Under the pieces are notes generated by a model that saw nothing but the letters and a program-made list of their open reading frames with translations, was not told the origin of the DNA and did no database searches. Position numbers and translations under genes: made by a program. Positions 27,060 to 35,645 of a DNA stretch of 64,000 bases are shown here, piece by piece. The stretch is from Geobacter sp. (GTDB lineage: Bacteria; Desulfobacterota; Desulfuromonadia; Geobacterales; DSM-12255): positions 1 through 64,000 of the forward strand of contig WKKR01000007.1 of NCBI GenBank assembly GCA_009684525.1. Reading direction: 5' to 3'. Every line of letters begins with the position of its first letter. Positions within the stretch are counted from its first letter, which is position 1.

Positions 27060-27971
27060 ATGACTGAAAGACCCGCCACAGTTGCCCTCAAGGTCGACGT
27101 TGATACCTTCATCGGTACCCGCGACGGCGTGCCGCGCCTGCTGGAGACCCTGAAGCGATTCCACATCAGGGCCACCTTCTATTTCTCCCTCGGTCCGGAC
27201 AACTCGGGCAAGGCGATCCGCCGCATCTTCCGGAAAGGGTTTCTGGAGAAGATGCTCCGGACCCGCGCCCCTTCGGTCTATGGCCTGCGCACCATGCTCT
27301 ACGGCACCCTCCTGCCTCCCCCCATCATCGGCGAACGCCTGCCGCAGATTCTGCAACTAACCGAACAGGAAGGGCATGAGATCGGCATCCACTGCTGGGA
27401 CCATGTCAAATGGCACGATTACCTCCCCTGGCTCCCCAAACAGTCCGCCCTGCTCGAACTCGGGCGGGCGAGCGCCCTGTTCGAGGAGATCATCGGCCGC
27501 CGCACCCGCACCACTGCGGCTCCCGGCTGGACCGTCACCGCCGATTCCCTGGAGATCCAGGATGCCATGGGGCTTACCCACTGCAGCGATGCCCGTGGCA
27601 CCCATCCCTTCTATCCGGTCATGGAGGGCCGTTTTTTCAATACACTGCAGATCCCTTCCACCTGGCCGACCATGGACGAACTCCTCGGCGAGAACGGCAT
27701 CACCACTGCCAACATCAACGACCACTATCTCTCCCTGTTGCAACCGGGGCTCAATGTGCATACCATCCATGCGGAACTGGAAGGGAAGGCGTTCAGCGAT
27801 CTCTTTACCGATCTCCTGCAACGGCTGCGCAACCGCGGGGTGCGGTTTATGACCCTTGACGAGGTGGCAAAGGATGTCGGCTACGATGCACCAGCCTGCG
27901 AGCTGGCAATGGGCACCATTGCGGGCAGGGCGATGCCGGTGGCGCTCCAGGGGATGAACCGCGATGCCTGA
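27060..27971 (+). CDS. arnD: Polysaccharide deacetylase-like deformylase ArnD
   Basis: A 303-residue NodB-like enzyme following E. coli ArnD in its opening (KVDVDTFIGTRDGVPRLLE), its metal-site histidine motif (EIGIHCWDHVKWHD), its AAPGW segment, and VHTIHAELEG near the end. ArnD removes the formyl group from undecaprenyl-phosphate-formamido-arabinose on the cytoplasmic side before export. Its stop overlaps the DUF4911 gene by eight bases. It completes the arn pathway here apart from ugd and the ArnE/F flippase. Confidence 0.88.
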   Translation: MTERPATVALKVDVDTFIGTRDGVPRLLETLKRFHIRATFYFSLGPDNSGKAIRRIFRKGFLEKMLRTRAPSVYGLRTMLYGTLLPPPIIGERLPQILQLTEQEGHEIGIHCWDHVKWHDYLPWLPKQSALLELGRASALFEEIIGRRTRTTAAPGWTVTADSLEIQDAMGLTHCSDARGTHPFYPVMEGRFFNTLQIPSTWPTMDELLGENGITTANINDHYLSLLQPGLNVHTIHAELEGKAFSDLFTDLLQRLRNRGVRFMTLDEVAKDVGYDAPACELAMGTIAGRAMPVALQGMNRDA

Positions 27972-28197
27972 TGCGACGACTGTCAGGCACTACCGGGTGG
28001 CACGCCGCGACATGGTTTTTCTCAAGTTCATCGTCGAGGCCTACGAGGGGATGATGACCATGAGCACGGTCGACCAGCGGGAGGGGATCGTCCGGATCAG
28101 CTCCGCCGACTGGGCTGCAGCCGACAGCGCGGCGCTGCTTGCCTCGCTGCAGGGGGATATAACCCTGGAAGAGATGCCCGATTACGCGGCACACTGA
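27964..28197 (+). CDS. DUF4911 protein
   Basis: A 77-residue soluble protein (VARRDMVFLKFIVEAYEGM, then a TVDQREGIVRI strand and a short helix pair) matching the DUF4911 pattern. Known members are small proteins of delta-proteobacteria and Firmicutes; a PLP-independent or regulatory role has not been established. It overlaps arnD by eight bases and lies 59 bases before tldD, so it is co-transcribed with both. Confidence 0.65.
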   Translation: MPDATTVRHYRVARRDMVFLKFIVEAYEGMMTMSTVDQREGIVRISSADWAAADSAALLASLQGDITLEEMPDYAAH

Positions 28198-28256
28198 CCG
28201 ATCCGGTCTTTCCCGCCGCATTTTGAGTACCTACGACAAGAAACTGGAGGGCGACA

Positions 28257-29639
28257 GTGCTTGAAACCATGGATATACGGAGTATCCTTTGCCGCGCCCT
28301 TGCCAATGGCGGCGAGTTTGCCGACCTCTATTTCGAGGAGGGGACGGCAACCGGTGTCAGCTGCGAGGATGGCAGGATCGAACGGGTCATTTCCGGTAGC
28401 GACAGGGGGGTGGGGATCCGGGTTATCGCGGACCTGCGCACTGCATATGCCTATACCAACGAGGTGACGGAGCGAGCGCTCATGGAGCTGGCCGAGACCG
28501 TGAGCCGTGCCGTGCAGGGGCGGCGGTTCGAGGGTGCCATCGATCTTCGCAGCCGTGTCGTCGGTCCGGGGTTCCCGATCCTGGAACCGCCCGACCTGGT
28601 GCCGCTGGAGGAGCGAGTGGAGCTGGTCCGCCTGGCCGACCGGGTGGCACGCGGCGTCGATCCGCGCATCCGCCAGGTGACGGTCTCCTACCGCGACGGC
28701 GGGTCGCGGAGCCAGATCGCCAACTCGCTGGGCGAATTCGTGGAAAACAATCGCACGGGCGTGGTCTTTGCAGTGCAAGCGGTAGCCGCCGATGGCGGGG
28801 TGATCCAGACCGGTTACGAGCCGGTGGGGGGCTTCTGCGGCTTGGAGATTCTCAGGACGCACCCGGTGGAGGAGATTGCCCGGACCGCGGCCCGCAGGGC
28901 GGTCATGATGCTGGAGGCCCGCAAGGCTCCCGGCGGCATGATGCCGGTGGTCCTCTCGTCCGAGGCGGGGGGGACCATGGTCCACGAGGCGATCGGCCAT
29001 GGCCTGGAAGGAGACCTGGTCCAGGCCGGGGTGTCCATGTACACCGGAAAGATCGGCACTGTGGTCGCCTCGCCGCTGGTCACGGTGGTGGACGATTCCA
29101 CCATCCCCAATGCCCGGGGCTCGTTCTCCTTCGACGACGAAGGGGTTCCTGCCCAGCGGACCGTGCTGGTGGAGAACGGCGTGCTGAAGGGTTACCTCTC
29201 CGACCGCCTCACCGCCATGAAGACCGGCCAGGCATCCACGGCCAACGGCCGGCGCGAGTCGTACCAGACCAAGCCGATCGTCAGGATGACCAACACCCTG
29301 ATCGCGCCCGGCAGCACACCCCCGGAAGAGGTGGTGCGGGAGGCGACGCATGGCCTGTTCGTCAGGAAGATGGGGGGCGGGCAGGTGAACACGGTCACCG
29401 GCGACTTTGTCTTCGAGGTCACTGAGGGCTACCTGATCGAAAACGGGACGATCGGCGAACCGGTACGCGGGGCAACCCTCACCGGCAGCGGGCCGGCTGT
29501 TCTGCAGAATATCGTCCGGGTCGGCAGCGATCTCGGTTTCGGCATCGGCACCTGCGGCAAGGATGGCCAGGGGGTGCCGGTATCCGATGCCCAGCCGACC
29601 CTGCTGATTTCCGAGATTACTGTTGGCGGGGCAGCCTGA
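28257..29639 (+). CDS. tldD: Metalloprotease TldD
   Basis: A 460-residue protein. The zinc motif is HEAIGH (243-248), with the TldD-typical VHEAIGHGLEGD and downstream RRESYQTKPIVRMTNT segments and GGGQVNTVTGDFVFEV; together with TldE/PmbA it forms a heterodimer that degrades unfolded peptides and processes ribosomal peptides. The start is GTG with a GGAGGGCGAC site; an ATG four codons on is possible. The TldE/PmbA partner is not next to it. Confidence 0.92.
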   Translation: MLETMDIRSILCRALANGGEFADLYFEEGTATGVSCEDGRIERVISGSDRGVGIRVIADLRTAYAYTNEVTERALMELAETVSRAVQGRRFEGAIDLRSRVVGPGFPILEPPDLVPLEERVELVRLADRVARGVDPRIRQVTVSYRDGGSRSQIANSLGEFVENNRTGVVFAVQAVAADGGVIQTGYEPVGGFCGLEILRTHPVEEIARTAARRAVMMLEARKAPGGMMPVVLSSEAGGTMVHEAIGHGLEGDLVQAGVSMYTGKIGTVVASPLVTVVDDSTIPNARGSFSFDDEGVPAQRTVLVENGVLKGYLSDRLTAMKTGQASTANGRRESYQTKPIVRMTNTLIAPGSTPPEEVVREATHGLFVRKMGGGQVNTVTGDFVFEVTEGYLIENGTIGEPVRGATLTGSGPAVLQNIVRVGSDLGFGIGTCGKDGQGVPVSDAQPTLLISEITVGGAA

Positions 29640-29654
29640 GCGGAGTGGCGACAG

Positions 29655-31703
29655 ATGCGTGAAACCAGGGCACATACGGCGGCAGGGGAGATCTTTGCCG
29701 CGTTGAGCCATGCCGGCTTTCTACAGGGGCACCTCCTGGCGCCGTTCAAGCGCCAGGGGACCGGTGCGGCCGCAGGTTCTTCCTGGCAGTATGCCGGCAA
29801 CAACGGGGTGCCGCCGCTCTTTTCCCGCATCGCCGAAGCTTCCCTTGCCGAACTGCTCGACCGTGCCCAGCGCCGCTCAAGCCCCCAGGTAACCAGGACC
29901 CCGGCCGGGCTCTATTTCTTTGCCCTGCCCCTGGGAGGTGCGCCCCCCCCCTGGTGCCTGGCCTGCGGCGGGGTGCGCGATGCCCGCCTCGACCTGTTGC
30001 GGGTGGAAGAGCTGGCCGTCAGCCTGGGCGAAGACCCGCTTCGCCTTCTGGAAGAGCTGGAAGCCCTGCCCGTTGCCACCTTCGGTTCCGTTGCGGAACT
30101 GGCAGGCCGCACCTTTGCCCTGGTCCGCCTCCTGAGCGGGCATGATCTCGTGCCGGCCCAGGGGCCTGAGGGGGATGAACTGCTCCGCCTGGTGCTGGAA
30201 TTGTCGTCAGAGCTCGACCGGGCAGCCACCCGCGACGATGTCATTGCCCTTCTGGCCGAATCCCTGGGAATTCTCTTCGATCTGCAGGGGGTCGCAACCA
30301 TCCTTCCTGCCGAGGGCGGTCCGGGCTGGCAGGTCTGCCCGGCCTGGGGGGCGGAGTTCACCCCGTTTGCCCTGCAGGATCAAGGTGCGCGCCACTGTCT
30401 CGGCGGCCAGGGGACGGTCCGTCTGCCTGTGCACGACCTGGCCGGCTTTCTCCCCTCCTATGCCGGCAACAGCGGGATCTGCGTGCCGTTACTGGAGGGT
30501 GACGCGACCCTGGGCGCCCTGCTGCTGGTCGGAGAACGGTTGCGGGGCAACGATCTCCTCATGCAGGAGCTTCTGATCGGCCGAGCGGCTGCCCGGATCG
30601 CGGGAGTTCAGCGAGAGCGGCAGCAGGCCGAACAGGTGGAGCGCGCCGAGCGGCTGGTGCAGATCTTCACGGAACTGACTCTGGTGGAGGGGATGGAGGA
30701 GCTCTGCCGCAACGTTCTGGAGCGGGGAGCCAAGCTGGTGGGGGCGCGCTCGGGCTCGCTCATGCTCCTGGACCGGCAGAAGGAATTCCTCACCATTGCG
30801 GCGGTGAAGGGGATGCATCCGATGCTGGCACGGCGTTTCACCGTGAAGCTGGGGAGCGGCATTGCCGGTCAGGTGGCCCTGACCGGGCAGCCGGTGCTGG
30901 TGAACGATATCGTCAACGACGAGCGGTTCACCATCGGGCACCGTTCCCGCTTCAAGACCGGCTCCCTCATCAGCCTGCCGTTGTCGTGCCGCGACGAAAC
31001 GGTCGGGGTGCTCAACCTGGCCGACCGCGCTGATCAGACCCCGTTTGGCAACGACGACCTGGAACTGCTGACCAGGCTGGCGACCCATGCCGCCGGACTG
31101 CTCCTGCGGATGAAGAGCCATGAAGGGGTGCGGCTTCTGGAGCGTCTTTCCATCACCGATCCGCTCACCGAGCTTTACAACCGGCGCTTTCTGGAGCGAC
31201 GGATGGACGAGGAGCTTTCCCGCAGCGTGCGCAATGGCCTGCGGCTCAGCGTGATGATGCTCGACCTGGACAATTTCAAGCTCTATAACGATCTCTGCGG
31301 CCATCCGGCCGGCGACCTGGCGCTGCGGAAGGTGGCGCAGCTCCTGCAACGGTCGGTGCGGGAGATGGACGTGGTGACGCGCTATGGCGGCGAGGAATTC
31401 TGCATCCTCCTCCCCGATACCCCTAACGTGGATGCCCATTTTGTCGCGGAGCGGATCCGCTACGCCATCGAGCACGAACTCTTTGCCGGCGAGGAAGGGC
31501 TCCCGTCCAGCACCCTCACCATCAGCATCGGCATCGCCACCTACCCGGACAACGGAGCCACCGCCGCCGATCTCATCTCCACTGCCGATGTGGCCCTCTA
31601 CCAGGCAAAGGCCGAAGGCCGCAACCGGATCGTCTCCAGCCTGGATCTCCCGACTGCCAGCAGGTTCCGGATCGTCGCACCCGCCACCCAGCAGACCCAC
31701 TGA
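29655..31703 (+). CDS. GAF-GGDEF diguanylate cyclase
   Basis: A 682-residue soluble protein. The N-terminal 160 residues resemble no domain I can name; two GAF-like regions follow (about 175-315 and 335-480, the second with VGARSGSLMLLD and GSGIAGQVALTGQPVLVNDI), then a GGDEF domain from about 500 (ITDPLTELYNRRFLERRM) with the active loop RYGGEEF near 578. It should make cyclic di-GMP. The RxxD product-inhibition site is not obvious: the expected position shows RKVAQLLQRSVREMD. It begins 15 bases after tldD and ends two bases before a MITE-like element. Confidence 0.88.
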   Translation: MRETRAHTAAGEIFAALSHAGFLQGHLLAPFKRQGTGAAAGSSWQYAGNNGVPPLFSRIAEASLAELLDRAQRRSSPQVTRTPAGLYFFALPLGGAPPPWCLACGGVRDARLDLLRVEELAVSLGEDPLRLLEELEALPVATFGSVAELAGRTFALVRLLSGHDLVPAQGPEGDELLRLVLELSSELDRAATRDDVIALLAESLGILFDLQGVATILPAEGGPGWQVCPAWGAEFTPFALQDQGARHCLGGQGTVRLPVHDLAGFLPSYAGNSGICVPLLEGDATLGALLLVGERLRGNDLLMQELLIGRAAARIAGVQRERQQAEQVERAERLVQIFTELTLVEGMEELCRNVLERGAKLVGARSGSLMLLDRQKEFLTIAAVKGMHPMLARRFTVKLGSGIAGQVALTGQPVLVNDIVNDERFTIGHRSRFKTGSLISLPLSCRDETVGVLNLADRADQTPFGNDDLELLTRLATHAAGLLLRMKSHEGVRLLERLSITDPLTELYNRRFLERRMDEELSRSVRNGLRLSVMMLDLDNFKLYNDLCGHPAGDLALRKVAQLLQRSVREMDVVTRYGGEEFCILLPDTPNVDAHFVAERIRYAIEHELFAGEEGLPSSTLTISIGIATYPDNGATAADLISTADVALYQAKAEGRNRIVSSLDLPTASRFRIVAPATQQTH

Positions 31704-31705
31704 AA

Positions 31706-31850
31706 CAGGTTGTTGAAAACGAAGTTTCAGCGGAGCTAAAACCAGCCATCTCGCCGCCGTCCTCGAAAGCCACCTTGTGCGGCGTAGCGCTGCTACGCCT
31801 CCGCGGGGCTTTCTGCAGGTGCGCCGATCTGACTGCTTTTGAACAACCTG
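31706..31850. repeat. MITE-like element, copy C
   Basis: A 145-base non-coding element with ends CAGGTTGTTGAAAA and TTTTGAACAACCTG and the core GGCGTAGCGCTGCTACGCC. It matches the reverse of the element at 10793-10914 over its length apart from about 20 extra bases near the left end. It lies between two convergent genes, two bases after one stop and six before the other. Confidence 0.88.
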
Positions 31851-31855
31851 CGTTT

Positions 31856-33712
31856 TCAATAACGGGCTCGTTTGCCGCTCTGATCCTTTAGTGCATCCGC
31901 ACGTGCCCGCTCCAGCGCGGCCTTTTCCCGCAACCCCAGCAGGTCGTAGGCCCTGGCGAGATTCCGGCGATAGTCGGCATTCTCCGGGTTGAGGCGGACG
32001 GCGGACTCTATCTCGACGATGGCGGCATTCGCCTTGCCATCGGCGGCCAGGGCCGCCCCCAGGTTGTTGCGGGCGTCGGCCAGGGACGGATCGAGCCGGA
32101 TCGCCTCGCGATAGGAGGCGATCGCCTGCGCCAGGTTGCCGGTGGCTGCCCGGAGCGACCCCAGGGCGTTGTGGGCCTCGGCCAGCGCCGGGTCGAGGGC
32201 GAGCGCAGCCTCGTAATCGCTTTGGGCCGCAGCGTATTCGCCGCGGCTTGCCCGGATCACCCCCAGGTTGTAGCGGGCTCGGGCATGGCGGGGGTCGATG
32301 GCAAGGGCAGCGCGGAATTCGCTCTCGGCGGCATCGAGCAGTCCGCGCCGGCTCAGCACCACTCCCAGGTTGTAGTGGGGGCGGGCCTTTCCCGGCGCCT
32401 TGGCCGCGGCGTCGCTCCAGAGGAGAAGCTCGTCCCCCCAGGTCAGGTTGCGCTGCCAGGTGGCTATCGCCAGGAGCAGCACGATGACGACGGCTGCTGC
32501 AATGACCGGGCGGGGCGAAAACCGCTCTGCCAGAGCTCCTGCAGCGGCTCCGGCCACAAGGGCCATGCCGATTGACGGAAGGTAGAGCCGATGCTCATTG
32601 ATGACGTCGGCCAGCGGGACTATTGTCTCCACTGCCAGGGTGAGGAAGAACCAGCAGATGCCGATGGCGGCTTGGCGGGCAAAGGGGGTGCCATCTTCAC
32701 TGGGCTCCTTCATGCTGCGGCGAAAGAGCATGGCGGCAGCGGCGAGAAGCGCCGCGGCAAGGCCGATCCCTGCCAGCACCTTGGGCGCCAGGAGCGAGCG
32801 GTAGAGCGGGAAGTCGTAGTCCAGGGTCTGGTTGACCGGCAGCAGCAGGAGCCGCAGATAGGTGACCAGCACGGCCGGCTGGGTGGTCAGATATGCATCC
32901 CGCGTGGGGAGCGACGAAGCGGCCGACGCTCCTCCCAGGACGGCCAGCTCCTGCTCGTGGCCGCCGGACAGCAGGGTCAGCAGGGGGATGACCGACAGCA
33001 GGGCGAGAAACGGCCCGAGCCGGCAAAGCCGCTGCCGGAGCGTGCCGCGGAACAGGGCGCATTCAAGGAGGCAGATCGCCAGCGGCAGGGTAAAGGCGAT
33101 CTCCTTGGCGAACATGGCGCAGAGCCCGGCCAGAAGCGCCCCGCCATACCAGGGCCCGAGCCGGCGAAGTGGAATCCCCGCTTCCCGACGCCGGCGGAAA
33201 GAGAGATAGAGGGTGCAGGAGAGCAGATAGAGAAGGGTGGCCAGGACGCTGAACCGCTGGGTAACATAGGTGACCGCCTGGGTCTGCACCGGGTGGGCCA
33301 CGAAAAGGAGCGGCGGGAGGAGCATGGCCAGCCGGGTGGCGCAGGATGCCCCAGCGGAGCGGAGATCGAGGAGCAGCCCGCAGAACCGGTAGAGCAGGAG
33401 AGCGGTGGCAAGGTGCAGGGCAAGGTTCACGGCATGATAGCCGGCAACCTCCAGCCCCCCCAGACGGTAGTTCAGCGCCAGGGTGAGAAAGCCGAGAAAA
33501 CGGCGCGGGAAGGCCGCGAAGATGGCGGGATCAGTGAAGAAGCGGGAGAGATCGCGGATCTGGGGGTTGGTGACGATGGTCCAGCGGTCGTCGAAGACAA
33601 AGGGGACAATGAAGCTGTCGGAGTAGGCGAACAGCCCGATTGCGACGATCAGCAGGAGATGGAAGGCCGGCTGTCGCGCCGTTACGGGCAAAGGGGAGAG
33701 GGGGCTGGGCAT
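31856..33712 (-). CDS. Polytopic membrane protein with C-terminal TPR repeats
   Basis: A 618-residue protein: about 10-11 hydrophobic helices over residues 15-425, including long periplasmic loops near the N-terminus (FVFDDRWTIVTNPQIRDLS), then at least five tetratricopeptide repeats from about 435 (AKAPGKARPHYNLGVVLSRRG, then AIDPRHARARYNLGVIRAS and so on). The FDD-W motif after the first helix is like that of PMT/OST-type glycosyltransferases. Such proteins are widespread in Geobacter and may glycosylate surface proteins; the substrate is unknown. It stands alone, convergent with the diguanylate cyclase gene. Confidence 0.8.
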   Translation of the reverse strand: MPSPLSPLPVTARQPAFHLLLIVAIGLFAYSDSFIVPFVFDDRWTIVTNPQIRDLSRFFTDPAIFAAFPRRFLGFLTLALNYRLGGLEVAGYHAVNLALHLATALLLYRFCGLLLDLRSAGASCATRLAMLLPPLLFVAHPVQTQAVTYVTQRFSVLATLLYLLSCTLYLSFRRRREAGIPLRRLGPWYGGALLAGLCAMFAKEIAFTLPLAICLLECALFRGTLRQRLCRLGPFLALLSVIPLLTLLSGGHEQELAVLGGASAASSLPTRDAYLTTQPAVLVTYLRLLLLPVNQTLDYDFPLYRSLLAPKVLAGIGLAAALLAAAAMLFRRSMKEPSEDGTPFARQAAIGICWFFLTLAVETIVPLADVINEHRLYLPSIGMALVAGAAAGALAERFSPRPVIAAAVVIVLLLAIATWQRNLTWGDELLLWSDAAAKAPGKARPHYNLGVVLSRRGLLDAAESEFRAALAIDPRHARARYNLGVIRASRGEYAAAQSDYEAALALDPALAEAHNALGSLRAATGNLAQAIASYREAIRLDPSLADARNNLGAALAADGKANAAIVEIESAVRLNPENADYRRNLARAYDLLGLREKAALERARADALKDQSGKRARY

Positions 33713-33728
33713 CTGCTCTGCCGGGAGC

Positions 33729-33755
33729 GGGTGGGCCGTGCGGGACGGCCCACCC
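33729..33755. other. Eleven-pair hairpin between ppi and the TPR gene
   Basis: GGGTGGGCCGT pairs perfectly with ACGGCCCACCC around a five-base loop, just after the cyclophilin stop codon. No T tract follows on either strand, so it may protect the transcript end or be a weak terminator. Confidence 0.6.
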
Positions 33756-33764
33756 CGCCGCAGG

Positions 33765-34283
33765 TTATTCTTCCATGAGCCTGATGGAGTTGATCATCAC
33801 CGGCTCGGCAGGGACATCGGTATGGCCGGCCTTGGAGGTGGTCTTCACCTGCTTGATGGCGTCAACCACGTCCATCCCCTCCACCACCTGGCCGAAGACG
33901 GCGTAGCCGTACTGTTCCGGCTTTTTCCCCTGGTGGTCGAGGAACTTGTTGTCCACCACGTTGATGAAGAACTGGGAGGTGGCGCTGTCCACCACGTTGG
34001 TGCGGGCCATGGCCAGGGTGCCCCGCAGGTTGGAGAGCCCGTTGGCCGCCTCGTTCTTGATGGCGAACTTGGTCTTTTTCGGCTGCATGTCGGCGTCCAT
34101 GCCCCCTCCCTGGATCATGAAGGTGCTGATCACGCGGTGAAAGGTGAGGCCGTCGTAGTAGCCGTCATTGACATAGGAGAGGAAGTTGCGCACGGAGATG
34201 GGGGCCTTCTCCTTGAAGAGTTCGATGGTCACCGGACCCATGGAGGTTTCCATCAGGACCTTGGGATTGGTCGATTCGGTCAT
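33765..34283 (-). CDS. Cyclophilin-type peptidyl-prolyl isomerase
   Basis: A 172-residue cytoplasmic cyclophilin: [23 protein letters not shown], then the catalytic [14 protein letters not shown], and [13 protein letters not shown] with the active-site Phe. No signal peptide, so PpiB-like. It catalyses cis-trans isomerisation of prolyl bonds. Single gene with its own short leader; the divergent peroxiredoxin gene starts 147 bases away. Confidence 0.92.
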   Translation of the reverse strand: MTESTNPKVLMETSMGPVTIELFKEKAPISVRNFLSYVNDGYYDGLTFHRVISTFMIQGGGMDADMQPKKTKFAIKNEAANGLSNLRGTLAMARTNVVDSATSQFFINVVDNKFLDHQGKKPEQYGYAVFGQVVEGMDVVDAIKQVKTTSKAGHTDVPAEPVMINSIRLMEE

Positions 34284-34430
34284 GGCTGCTGCTCCTTACA
34301 GGTTATTTTCCCCTCTTCTACCATATTTCGCTCAGGTGGTGAACCGTTTTCTGGGGAGCGGTTTGACTGAAGGTTGCAATTGGCCGGGCTGTGGTATAGT
34401 TTTAGACGAAATTCATTCGAGGAGGAGACC

Positions 34431-35099
34431 GTGAACGTGAGAATACGGAAAGGTTGCGCGCTGGTGATCCTGATGACGGCACTCTGCCTGACCTCCGGTC
34501 TTGCCGCTGCCGGCGAGTCGCTCATGACGTCGCATCACCAGATGATGGCGCCGCAGCAGGCGAAGGTAGGGGAGCCGGCCCCCGGTTTCTCTCTTGAGGC
34601 GGTGGTCGGCACGGAACAGGGCAAGGAATTCAAGCAGGTCAGCCTCTCCGACTATGCCGGCACTTGGCTGGTCCTCTTCTTCTACCCGGCCGATTTCACC
34701 TTTGTCTGCCCGACCGAGATCAAGGGGTTCAACGAAAGCGTCGCCAAGTTCAAGGAGCTGGGAGCTGCCGTCGTGGGGGCATCCACGGATAGCAAGTTTT
34801 CGCACCTGGCATGGATCAAGAGCGGAGCGCTGGGGGATCTCAAATATCCGCTGCTGGCGGACTTCAACAAGGAGACCGCCCGCCGCTACGGCATCCTCGA
34901 TGAAAAACAGGGGATAGCCCTGCGTGGCCTCTTCATCATCGACCCCCAGGGGGTGCTGCAGTACCAGGTGGTGCACAACACCGATGTGGGGCGGAGCGTC
35001 GACGAGACCATCCGGGTGCTGGAGGCGCTGCAGAGCGGTTCACTCTGTCCGCTGGGATGGAAACCGGGGCAGAAGACGCTCGGCGGCAAGCCGAAGTAG
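34431..35099 (+). CDS. Exported 2-Cys peroxiredoxin (AhpC/TSA)
   Basis: A 222-residue peroxiredoxin. The peroxidatic cysteine is Cys93 in FTFVCPTE and the resolving cysteine is in LCPLGWKPGQ near the C-terminus. Unlike cytoplasmic AhpC it begins with a basic stretch and a hydrophobic segment ending in LAAAGE (about 10-28), so it is probably periplasmic. The start is GTG 34431 behind an AGGAGGAG ribosome site; a longer frame from 34374 lacks one. It reduces peroxides, but the periplasmic electron donor is not evident. Confidence 0.88.
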   Translation: MNVRIRKGCALVILMTALCLTSGLAAAGESLMTSHHQMMAPQQAKVGEPAPGFSLEAVVGTEQGKEFKQVSLSDYAGTWLVLFFYPADFTFVCPTEIKGFNESVAKFKELGAAVVGASTDSKFSHLAWIKSGALGDLKYPLLADFNKETARRYGILDEKQGIALRGLFIIDPQGVLQYQVVHNTDVGRSVDETIRVLEALQSGSLCPLGWKPGQKTLGGKPK

Positions 35100-35132
35100 C
35101 GCGGTTCCGTCGGAGCGACAGGGAGTTGTGGC

Positions 35133-35161
35133 TTGACTTCCGGAGCAAAGTACGCTAAAAA
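35133..35161 (+). promoter_or_regulatory. Promoter for tRNA-Thr
   Basis: TTGACT at 35133-35138 and TAAAAA at 35156-35161 are 17 bases apart, about 38 bases before the tRNA. Confidence 0.6.
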
Positions 35162-35198
35162 AACCATCGCTCGACGGCACGTCGTCGGCACGAAGCAA

Positions 35199-35274
35199 GC
35201 CGGTGTAACTCAGTTGGTAGAGTAGCTGATTCGTAATCAGCAAGTCGGCGGTTCGAGTCCGCCCATCGGCTCCA
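35199..35274 (+). tRNA. tRNA-Thr (anticodon CGU)
   Basis: A complete cloverleaf: acceptor GCCGGTG with CATCGGC, D arm closing on CTC/GAG, anticodon stem GCTGA/TCAGC with loop TTCGTAA (anticodon CGT, reading ACG), T arm with GTTCGAGTC, discriminator T and an encoded CCA. It stands alone with its own promoter and terminator. Confidence 0.95.
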
Positions 35275-35285
35275 GTAGCACGCAA

Positions 35286-35318
35286 GGCCCCACGGAATAT
35301 CCGCCGTGGGGCCTTTTT
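35286..35318 (+). terminator. Terminator after tRNA-Thr
   Basis: GGCCCCACGG pairs with CCGTGGGGCC around an eight-base loop, followed by five T residues. Confidence 0.92.
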
Positions 35319-35334
35319 GTGTTCCCGTCCGGAA

Positions 35335-35446
35335 AGGGTTCTTTTCCGCCCTGGCGGCGTCAATCCGCGGGATTCCTTGTGCGGCGTAGCGCTGCTACGC
35401 CTCCGCGCAATCCCTTGATTTCCTTGCCAGGACGAAAAATCCCTCC
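35335..35446. repeat. GTAGC-core palindromic element, copy D
   Basis: A roughly 112-base element with imperfect inverted ends (TTTTCCGCCCTGGC against GCCAGGACGAAAAA) and a perfect core GGCGTAGCGCTGCTACGCC at 35383-35401. Its flanks match the element at 53992-54101 (GGTTCTTTTCCGC, GGGATTCCTTGTGCG, CGAAAAA). Confidence 0.75.
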
Positions 35447-35645
35447 TTTCCGATCCGGGAACCAATAGTTTCCGGGCATGGTTGGCAACCCATGGCTCTC
35501 ATTGCGCCCATTCCCAAAAAAGTGCGCAAAATGGGGGTGATTTTTTGCGGGGATGGGCATATACTGGGCCGCTGCCGCAGTCGTCGCGCGCCATCCCGAG
35601 CCTTGCGGCGGCATCTGACATGACGCGATGCAAAAGGAGGAACAC

